7,953 nucleotides of DNA, from NCBI GenBank assembly GCA_013816105.1, contig JACDEY010000039.1, positions 1 to 7,953 of the forward strand, read 5' to 3'. The notes beneath the pieces are model-generated. The model saw only the letters and a list, made by a program, of their open reading frames with translations, did no database searches and was not told the DNA's origin. This DNA comes from Actinomycetota bacterium (GTDB lineage Bacteria; Actinomycetota; UBA4738). Every line of letters starts with the position of its first letter. Positions within the stretch are counted from its first letter, which is position 1. The translations under genes and the position numbers were made by a program. Below, piece by piece: positions 1 to 4,542 of the stretch.

Positions 1-1557
1 CTCTACGGTTACGCATCCCTGCGGTACTTCCAGCGCTATCGCAGCCGGCCGGCGGTCGTGCTCCTCAGCGTCATCACGGCATTCGCGCTACTGGCGGAGG
101 CGATGATCGCCGTCACGTACTCACGGAGCTGGCACCTGTCCTGGTGGGAGTGGCACCTCCTGATGCTCGTGGGGTTCGGCTTCGTCGCCTACAGCTCGCA
201 CGTCCAGTACCGGCGCGAGGGCTCCCGCAGCACGCTGTTCAACAGCATCTCGCTGGAGGAAACCCTGAAGCGGATCCGGGACGAGCACACGGAGGCGCTG
301 GAGGCGTTGGTTGACGCGCTCGAGCGCCATCGCGAAGGCTCGGCGGACGGCGAGTTCGGCGCCGTCACCGCCCGTCTCGGCGACCGGTTCGGCCTGACCG
401 AGGGGCAGGTCGATGTGCTCGAGAGGTCCACCGAGGCCCTGGCGGCGGAGCGATCGCAGATCCTTCGGCTTGGAGCCCTCGTGAGCGTGGGCAACGAGGC
501 TCGAGTGTTGGTTGAAGACCGGGAGCTGCTGAGGCGGGTGGTCGATATTGCCGGCGCGGCGTTCCGGCCGGACGCGGTACGGGTCGGACTGGTCGAGGAC
601 GGCCTCCTGCATTTTCCGCCCGACCTCGAAAGCGGCTCCGCGCAAGGGAGCCCGCCGGCGCGTTCTCCTGAAGCCGAGCCGAACGAGTCCGAGGAATCGG
701 AGCCCTTCAGGGTCGCGCTCGAGTCGCTCGAGCCGGTGGAGGATGGGGGCATCGGAGCGCGACGGCTGATCCTTCCCCTGGTCGTGAAGGGCCGCGCCGT
801 CGGCATCCTTGAGGTGTGCCGGACGGGGGCTCGCGAGTTCGCCCAGCGCGACCGTTCGGTCCTCGAGTCCCTCGCGAGCCAGCTCTCGATCGCGGTCGAG
901 AACGCGCGCCTCTATCGGCAGATCGACACGTTGTTCCGCTCCTACATGTCGCCCGAGGTGGCGACGACCCTGCTGGCGGACCCCGCGCAGGCGGCCCTCG
1001 GCGGGGCGATAGTGGAGGTCACGGTGCTGTTCGCGGACCTCCAGGGGTTCACCCCCTTCTCGGAGAGATCCTCCCCTGAAGCCGTGGTCGAGATGCTCAA
1101 CCGATATTTCGGCGCCGCCGTGCCGCGGATCCTCGAACACGGCGGGACGGTCATCCAGTTCATCGGAGACGCCGTCATGGCCATCTTCAACGCCCCGGCC
1201 CGTCAGCCCGACCACGCGCTCCTCGCGGCGCGCGCGGGCCTGGCCATGCAGGAGGCGATCGAGGAGCTCGCCTCGGGCCGCCCCGAGTGGCCTCGTTTTC
1301 GCGTGGGGATCAACACCGGTCCGGCCCTGGTCGGAAACGTCGGCAGCCCGGAGATGCGCAACTTCACCGCCATCGGGGATACCACGAACCTCGCGGCGCG
1401 CCTCGAGGCCTGCGCGGGGGCCGGCCAGGTGGTGATCGGTGAGGCCACCTACGCGCAGATCGGCGGGCGAGCCCGCGTCCGATCGTTGGGCGAGCTGCGG
1501 GTGAAGGGCAAGTCCGGTCCGGTGGCCGCGTACAACCTCGAGGGCCTGCGCGACTGA
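1..1557 (+). CDS. Membrane-anchored GAF-domain class III adenylate/guanylate cyclase (5' partial)
   Basis: The enzyme should make a cyclic nucleotide from a nucleoside triphosphate at the membrane, gated by a GAF sensor. The frame is open to base 1 without a stop, and residues before the GTG at 58 (LYGYASLRYFQRYR) read as protein, so the real start lies outside the window. In order: two hydrophobic segments (about 55-120 and 151-200), a charged helical linker (240-470), a GAF domain (about 500-910), the helical link LYRQIDTLFRSYMSPEV (910-960), and a catalytic domain (about 1012-1545). Metal aspartates are in FADLQGFT (D at 1036-1038) and FIGDAVMAIF (D at 1168-1170). The transition-state Asn and Arg of TTNLAAR are at 1387-1389 and 1399-1401, and the phosphate-binding VKGK is at 1501-1512. 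One oddity is Gln (1156-1158) where adenylate cyclases usually have the base-selecting Lys; the partner position is Thr, as in class IIIb. The family call is firm, but ATP versus GTP is not settled. Confidence 0.93.
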   Translation, partial: LYGYASLRYFQRYRSRPAVVLLSVITAFALLAEAMIAVTYSRSWHLSWWEWHLLMLVGFGFVAYSSHVQYRREGSRSTLFNSISLEETLKRIRDEHTEALEALVDALERHREGSADGEFGAVTARLGDRFGLTEGQVDVLERSTEALAAERSQILRLGALVSVGNEARVLVEDRELLRRVVDIAGAAFRPDAVRVGLVEDGLLHFPPDLESGSAQGSPPARSPEAEPNESEESEPFRVALESLEPVEDGGIGARRLILPLVVKGRAVGILEVCRTGAREFAQRDRSVLESLASQLSIAVENARLYRQIDTLFRSYMSPEVATTLLADPAQAALGGAIVEVTVLFADLQGFTPFSERSSPEAVVEMLNRYFGAAVPRILEHGGTVIQFIGDAVMAIFNAPARQPDHALLAARAGLAMQEAIEELASGRPEWPRFRVGINTGPALVGNVGSPEMRNFTAIGDTTNLAARLEACAGAGQVVIGEATYAQIGGRARVRSLGELRVKGKSGPVAAYNLEGLRD

Positions 1558-1562
1558 GTCGC

Positions 1563-1581
1563 GTACCGGCGGGCCGGGTAC
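1563..1581. terminator. Weak hairpin between convergent genes
   Basis: GTACC (1563-1567) pairs with GGTAC (1577-1581), and an inner GG/CC pair extends the stem past a one-base bulge. It lies 6 bases after the cyclase stop and 35 bases from the end of the convergent HU gene, where a two-way terminator would be expected. No T-run follows on either strand, so this may equally be chance in GC-rich DNA. Confidence 0.25.
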
Positions 1582-1615
1582 CTTCGCGAACGCTAGGTTC
1601 TAAGGTCGTCCCGTC

Positions 1616-1921
1616 TCATCGTGACCTGGATCTTCCCGTGGCCCGTCGCCGGGCCACCGCGTCCCGGAACGGCTTGCCCGGACGGAACGCGGGCACGTTG
1701 CGGGCCCGCAGGCGGATGGTCTGCTCTGACCAGATGTTGCGCGCCGTCCGGGCGGCCCGCGCCTGCCGGTGGAACGTCCCGAAGCCGGACAGGACGACCT
1801 TCTCTCCTCGCACGACCGCCCGTGTGACCACCGCGATGAGGCCGTCGACGACCCGCGCCACGTCGCTTGGCGGCACGTCTGTCTTCCGGGCGATCTCCGC
1901 CACCAGGTCGCTCTTGTTCAT
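1616..1921 (-). CDS. hup: HU-family nucleoid DNA-binding protein, variant beta-arm
   Basis: HU proteins are small dimers that bind and bend DNA with little sequence preference. The 101-residue product has the family layout: helical N-terminus MNKSDLVAEIARKT, dimer core with VLSGFGTF (residues 43-50), beta-arm from about residue 51 to 78, VPAFRPGKPFRDAV (76-89), and a short basic tail RRRATGRSRSR. I start it at the ATG at 1919-1921, because homology begins exactly there and GGGGAACGGAG precedes it. Earlier in-frame Met codons would add non-HU residues from inside the DinB gene. That ATG overlaps the DinB stop (ATGA), so translation is probably coupled. At the arm tip the usual R-N-P-x-T-G is replaced by RNIWSE, with Ile at residue 63 (codon 1733-1735) in place of the DNA-intercalating Pro. 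The tail is far shorter than the Lys-rich extension of mycobacterial HupB. Confidence 0.93.
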   Translation of the reverse strand: MNKSDLVAEIARKTDVPPSDVARVVDGLIAVVTRAVVRGEKVVLSGFGTFHRQARAARTARNIWSEQTIRLRARNVPAFRPGKPFRDAVARRRATGRSRSR

Positions 1922-2433
1922 CTCCGTTCCCCCATCGCACGTTCTCCCAGCCAATCCGTGTAGTAGAGGAACTCGAGTTCGGGTGGAGTAACGCCCAGCG
2001 TTTCCAAGAGCAGGGCGGCATCTCGCCGCTGCTGAGCGCTGTGCGTGACAATGTGTACCAGGAAGCACCAGAGGGGGAAGCGGTCCTTTGGGCCGAGATC
2101 GACTACACCATCCAGCTCCTCGTCGGTCAGCTCATCGAGCCAGGCACGCATCTCCTCTTCGTCACCCTGCCAGTCCGCTGCCAGTTCCTGCGTCGTCGGG
2201 TAGTCCTCGTACGCGAGCGACGTGTCCCACACCTCCTGCTTCTCCCCGCGCAGCCGCAGGCGCCAGCTCTTTTCCACGTCGAGGGTGTGCACCAGGGTTC
2301 CTCGGAGGTCGCGATAGGTGAGGGTCGAAGGCGTCGTGAACTTCTCCGCCGGGAGTTCGCCGGCCGCGGCAACGATCTGCCGGTTGGCCCAGTAGTTGTA
2401 GGCGAACAGGACGACGACCTCGGGTTTTCGCAT
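1918..2433 (-). CDS. DinB-family (four-helix bundle) protein
   Basis: The product is 171 residues, normal for the DinB/YfiT-like superfamily. These are metal-binding four-helix bundles that include thiol-transferases (mycothiol- or bacillithiol-dependent) and many proteins of unknown role. They are unrelated to the DNA polymerase IV also called DinB. Seen here are the opening helix FAYNYWANRQIV (10-21), the first candidate ligand His49 in LRGTLVHTLDVEKSW, and the C-terminal helix LVHIVTHSAQQRRDAALLL. In the family that helix normally reads NHxxxHR, with both His binding metal. His131 is present but the second is Gln135 (codon 2029-2031), so the site may be altered or lost. The start is ATG 2431-2433, with a weak GGAA 9 bases upstream. 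It is the first gene of an operon whose second gene, HU, begins inside its stop codon. The exact reaction cannot be assigned. Confidence 0.88.
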   Translation of the reverse strand: MRKPEVVVLFAYNYWANRQIVAAAGELPAEKFTTPSTLTYRDLRGTLVHTLDVEKSWRLRLRGEKQEVWDTSLAYEDYPTTQELAADWQGDEEEMRAWLDELTDEELDGVVDLGPKDRFPLWCFLVHIVTHSAQQRRDAALLLETLGVTPPELEFLYYTDWLGERAMGERR

Positions 2434-2462
2434 CGAAGCTTCCGGGGGCTCTTGTCGGAGAA

Positions 2463-2484
2463 CGCCCGAGTTTACTACCGGGCG
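2463..2484 (-). promoter_or_regulatory. Candidate dinB-hup promoter -10 inside an inverted repeat
   Basis: On the minus strand TAAACT (plus coordinates 2469-2474) fits the actinobacterial -10 pattern TAnnnT and lies 35 bases before the dinB start. It is enclosed by the perfect 6-base arms CGCCCG (2463-2468) and CGGGCG (2479-2484). No good -35 hexamer stands at the usual distance. A repressor on this dyad would cover the -10, but the arms are pure G/C and could be chance. Confidence 0.28.
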
Positions 2485-2488
2485 CCGC

Positions 2489-2505
2489 CGGCCCTCTTCG
2501 GGCCG
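2489..2505. repeat. Short perfect inverted repeat between dinB and tRNA-Gln
   Basis: CGGCCC (2489-2494) and GGGCCG (2500-2505) are perfect complements around a 5-base loop. It lies in the 135-base gap between the divergent dinB and tRNA genes, 64 bases before the tRNA. There is no T-run after it. Its role is unknown. Confidence 0.3.
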
Positions 2506-2534
2506 CTCCTGGGCATTCCTCCACTCGCTGCTGA

Positions 2535-2540
2535 TACGCT
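2535..2540 (+). promoter_or_regulatory. Possible -10 element for tRNA-Gln
   Basis: TACGCT fits TAnnnT and ends 28 bases before the mature tRNA 5' end, a sensible distance for a tRNA leader. I see no convincing -35 box 16-19 bases upstream, so this is a weak call. Confidence 0.22.
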
Positions 2541-2568
2541 TCTCGCGTGACCACGCAGGTCACCGCAC

Positions 2569-2639
2569 TGGCCCGTGGGGTAACGGTAGCCCGACTGACT
2601 CTGGATCAGTTAGTCCTGGTTCGAATCCAGGCGGGCCAG
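2569..2639 (+). tRNA. tRNA-Gln (anticodon CUG)
   Basis: This tRNA decodes CAG as glutamine. The full cloverleaf can be drawn. The acceptor stem TGGCCCG (2569-2575) pairs over seven bases with CGGGCCA (2632-2638), followed by discriminator G2639. The D arm has the stem GGGT/GCCC around loop AACGGTA. The anticodon stem ACTGA/TCAGT (2594-2598 and 2606-2610) encloses loop CTCTGGA with anticodon CTG at 2601-2603. The variable loop is TAGT, and the T arm is CCTGG-TTCGAAT-CCAGG. The 3' CCA is not encoded (CAA follows G2639), so it must be added by CCA-adding enzyme. It stands alone, divergent from dinB, at the edge of a stretch of broken genes. Confidence 0.97.
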
Positions 2640-2678
2640 CAATCGCCTGAGACGCTCGAATTGGGAGGAAGGGGCGGG

Positions 2679-2936
2679 GTGGCCGAGCGGATCGCCGACA
2701 TCGACCGGGCCCGAGCCGCCATCGGGCGGGAGGCGTGGGCCGACGCCTATGAAGAGCTCCGGGCCCTCGATCCCGCTGGCCTGACACCTCGAGACCTGGA
2801 CGGCTTCGCCGACGCCGCCTGGTGGCTCTCGCGGACCGACGAGTCGATCGCCGCAGGGCAGAAGGCTTACGCGGGCTACGCGGCCGCGGGAGAGGATCGG
2901 CCGGCGGCCTTCGCCGCGGGCCTTCTTGGCATCTGA
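2679..2936 (+). pseudogene. N-terminal remnant of a TPR-type LuxR/cyclase regulator
   Basis: The 85-residue frame starts at GTG 2679-2681, 8 bases after a strong GGGAGGAA, and ends at TGA 2934-2936. Its sequence (DIDRARAAIGREAWADAYEE, then LTPRDLDGFADAAWWLSR and DESIAAGQKAYAGY) resembles the first helical repeats found at the N-terminus of large actinobacterial LuxR-type regulators and TPR-bearing cyclases, which are usually several hundred residues long. Similarity fails after AAGEDRPAAFAAGLL, and the frame closes within a few codons. The rest of the gene, including any DNA-binding or cyclase domain, is absent. What follows at once is the tail of an unrelated methyltransferase in another frame. 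The intact Shine-Dalgarno means a short product might still be made. The parent family is recognised from memory of the pattern, not a search. Confidence 0.65.
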
Positions 2937-2949
2937 CCACGATCGGCAC

Positions 2950-3132
2950 GAGTGCGGCTGGAGCGTGGTGTCTTGCCTGCCCGGTGCGATGGGAGACCCG
3001 CAGACCGCAGCCACGGGAGCCGTGATACGTCCGTCCACGCTTCGCCAATACGCTCTGGAGGCCGGCTTTGGGGAGGTGGAGGTCCTCCCGATCGAAACGG
3101 ATTATTGGCGCTTCTATCGGATGATCCGATGA
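2950..3132 (+). pseudogene. C-terminal remnant of a SAM-dependent methyltransferase
   Basis: In frame 1, about 60 residues ending at TGA 3130-3132 look like the closing part of a class I methyltransferase. They comprise WSVVSCLPGAM, then TGAVIRPSTLRQYALEAGF, then VEVLPIETDYWRFYRMI. The phrase RPxTLRxYAxEAGFxxVEVLPIExDxxRFYR is the usual end of this family in actinobacteria. The SAM-binding Rossmann core that should precede it is missing, and there is no suitable start codon or ribosome site for the piece. It abuts the truncated TPR regulator in a different frame, so a single deletion could have joined the two. It is not expected to be functional. Confidence 0.62.
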
Positions 3133-3183
3133 AGCGGACCTCTTCAACGATGGCGGCCTAGACCCCGGTAGGCGTGCGCCACG

Positions 3184-3651
3184 ATGGCAGAAGGACCGCG
3201 GAATGCACAGGGCAAGTGGCGATGGCGCAACGTGCCGCTCCCCGAGGCGCACCTCGGCGGCCTGGTCGTGGGTCTCGTGCTGCAGCCCTTCGCGCCCTGG
3301 AAACTCTTCTCCGCATCTTGGCTCGGCCATGCCATGGGATGGCCCGTTCTGCTTGCCGGGGTGCTTCTTGCCATCTGGGCGGTGATGGCCGCCGGGAGGG
3401 TGGATATGCAAGCCCCGAACCAGATCGTCGCGCGCGGTCCCTACGCGCGGAGCAGGAACCCCATGTACGTGGCGTGGAGCATCATGTACGTTGGGGCTGC
3501 CCTTATTGTCAACGCGGCTTGGCCACTGGTCGCCCTGCCTGCCGTGTTGCTGTTTATGCACATCGCCGTGGTTCGGGAGGAGCGCCACTTGGAGCGGCGG
3601 TTCGGCGCCGAGTTCGAGGGATACCTGGCCCAAGTCCGTCGCTACATCTAG
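3184..3651 (+). CDS. Isoprenylcysteine carboxyl methyltransferase-like membrane protein (ICMT/PEMT family)
   Basis: This 155-residue integral membrane protein belongs to the ICMT/phospholipid-methyltransferase superfamily, whose members transfer a methyl group from SAM at the membrane. Hydrophobic segments lie at about residues 24-38, 52-70 and 96-131, the last long enough for a helical hairpin. The two hallmark motifs are intact: GPYARSRNPMY (85-95), and EERHLERRFG with EFEGYLAQVRRYI (132-155), which form the SAM-binding end. Length is normal for bacterial members. ATG 3184 is the first start after an in-frame TAG at 3169-3171, and no strong Shine-Dalgarno precedes it. It follows the methyltransferase remnant and is convergent with the broken gene at 3761-3971. 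The bacterial substrate is unknown, as bacteria lack prenylated CaaX proteins. Confidence 0.88.
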   Translation: MAEGPRNAQGKWRWRNVPLPEAHLGGLVVGLVLQPFAPWKLFSASWLGHAMGWPVLLAGVLLAIWAVMAAGRVDMQAPNQIVARGPYARSRNPMYVAWSIMYVGAALIVNAAWPLVALPAVLLFMHIAVVREERHLERRFGAEFEGYLAQVRRYI

Positions 3652-3713
3652 TGTCGGACCACCACGCGGGCGGGGTGGCGGAGAGCTTTCGTGGCGGGGC
3701 AAGAGCGCTGGCA

Positions 3714-3725
3714 GATGGCGCCATC
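3714..3725. repeat. 12-base perfect palindrome in a convergent gap
   Basis: GATGGCGCCATC is fully self-complementary. It lies in the 109-base gap between the ICMT-like gene and the convergent pseudogene. I see nothing else in that gap. It could be a protein-binding site or chance, and it is not a typical terminator. Confidence 0.2.
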
Positions 3726-3760
3726 GGGACGCCGCGGGTTCGATACAGCAACCCCCGAAG

Positions 3761-3971
3761 TCAGTACTCCCTGGTCTCCACGTCCTCGAGGATTCGCGCC
3801 CGCGGGCTCTCCGTCCAGCCGAAGTGATCCTGGACGCGGCCCCACAGCCCGCGCAGCGCGGCGCGAAAGGCCTCCGCCCCCCTTCTCCCGACCGATGGGA
3901 TCGGTGTCGAAACCCTCCCTCTTCCAGGCGTCGAAGTCGGGTGCTGGATGTTCGATCCGCAGGATCGGCAT
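3761..3971 (-). pseudogene. Frameshifted, internally deleted small conserved protein gene
   Basis: Two frames each carry one part of what looks like a single protein of roughly 95-105 residues common in actinobacteria and of unknown function. The front part starts at ATG 3969-3971 and reads MPILRIEHPAPDFDAWKRE, then DTDPIGREKGG, to about 3878. The back part, in another frame from about 3880 to the TGA at 3761-3763, reads GAEAFRAALRGLWGRVQ and ends ARILEDVETREY. The family's middle, a segment between GREK-like and AEAF-like sequences, is missing (perhaps 30-40 codons), and the frames differ, so the deletion was not a multiple of three. The ribosome site AAAGGAGG just before the ATG is excellent, which suggests recent damage. 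A small dimeric alpha/beta-barrel (ABM-like) fold is only my inference. It follows the SnoaL-like gene by 30 bases, probably in one operon. Confidence 0.72.
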
Positions 3972-4001
3972 GTCGCCTCCTTTACCAAGCGCCCAGGAAC
4001 C

Positions 4002-4394
4002 CTAGGAGGAGGCGAACTCGTCCAGGGCCTGCTGATCGGAGAACTGCAGCCAGGCCTCGGCGATCTTTCCGTCCCTGATGTGCAACACGACCACCTGCTG
4101 CTGCTCGAGGGCCTGGCCGCCGCGGGTAGCCCGGATCTTGTTCAGGAGGACCACGTGGTCATCGCTTGCCAGGACGTCGTGCGTCTCGATCTCCGGCGGG
4201 GCGTCGAGTATCTGCATTTGCCTCTGGAACATCTGCGCCACGCCGGCCTTGCCCCGATGGTCGCCGGCCATCGGCCCTCTACCGGGGAAGTGCACCACGA
4301 CGTCGTCGGCGTGATGGCTGAGGAAGCCCTCCATGTCGCCCCTGGACAGTGCTTCGGTCGCATTCCGGGCGATCTCCTCGTTGGGATGAGCCAC
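4002..4394 (-). CDS. SnoaL/NTF2-like protein
   Basis: This 130-residue protein is of the SnoaL-like NTF2 superfamily, small cone-shaped alpha+beta proteins that include polyketide cyclases, isomerases, hydrolases and many of unknown role. Visible marks are the opening helix NEEIARNATEALSRGDMEGF, DDVVVHFPGRGPMAGDHRGK (31-49), the central VHDVLAxD-like strand THDVLASDDHVVLL, and the closing VVVLHIRDGKIAEAWLQFSD with QQALDEF. The start is GTG 4392-4394, with AAAGGAG 6 bases upstream, and the stop is TAG at 4002-4004. Nothing in the sequence fixes the substrate. It is divergent from the ligase at 4543, and the broken gene at 3761-3971 lies downstream in the same direction. Confidence 0.9.
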   Translation of the reverse strand: MAHPNEEIARNATEALSRGDMEGFLSHHADDVVVHFPGRGPMAGDHRGKAGVAQMFQRQMQILDAPPEIETHDVLASDDHVVLLNKIRATRGGQALEQQQVVVLHIRDGKIAEAWLQFSDQQALDEFASS

Positions 4395-4411
4395 GCTCCA
4401 CTCCTTTCGTC

Positions 4412-4429
4412 GGCCGACCTAGCTCGGCC
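4412..4429. repeat. Inverted repeat next to the SnoaL-like gene promoter
   Basis: GGCCGA (4412-4417) and TCGGCC (4424-4429) are perfect arms around CCTAGC. On the minus strand the dyad directly follows the -10, spans the expected transcription start, and ends 17 bases before the GTG. It could be an operator or a leader hairpin near the ribosome site. Confidence 0.35.
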
Positions 4430-4459
4430 ACGCTATCCCGGCGCTCCGGTTCTGGTCAA
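4430..4459 (-). promoter_or_regulatory. Sigma70-type promoter for the SnoaL-like gene
   Basis: On the minus strand the -35 TTGACC (plus coordinates 4454-4459) is followed by an 18-base spacer and the -10 TAGCGT (4430-4435), which fits TAnnnT. Transcription would start near 4423, about 30 bases before the GTG. This is the best promoter match in the window. For the divergent ligase I see only a possible -10, TACCAT (4496-4501), without a -35 box. Confidence 0.5.
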
Positions 4460-4542
4460 GCGGCGGGCCTGCCAGACGGAATTCGTTTCGAGTCATACCA
4501 TCCGATGGACGACCGACGACCCGGACCGAAAGGACGCACTCG

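Noticed and set aside
121..1215. 364-residue minus-strand frame over the cyclase
   Set aside because: It is a shadow of the GAF and cyclase domains with no domain of its own.
1922..2068. N-terminal extension of the HU gene upstream to 2068
   Set aside because: The added 49 residues do not resemble HU and lie inside the DinB coding sequence; the ATG at 1919-1921 with its ribosome site matches the family start.
2671..2690. GGGGTGGCCGAGCGG looks like the 5' end of a Ser or Leu tRNA
   Set aside because: No anticodon arm, T arm or matching acceptor strand follows; the bases are the start of the TPR-regulator remnant.
2560..3702. 380-residue minus-strand frame ending in PGFEPGLTDPESVGLPLPHG
   Set aside because: That ending is the well-known spurious translation of the antisense of a tRNA gene; the rest is antisense to the remnants and the ICMT-like gene.
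3736..3758. GGGTTCGATAC followed by AACCCCC, resembling a tRNA T arm or a copy of the tRNA-Gln 3' end
   Set aside because: Only GGTTCGA is shared with the tRNA, the T stem does not pair as it should, and no acceptor or anticodon stem can be drawn. It is not an att site on this evidence.
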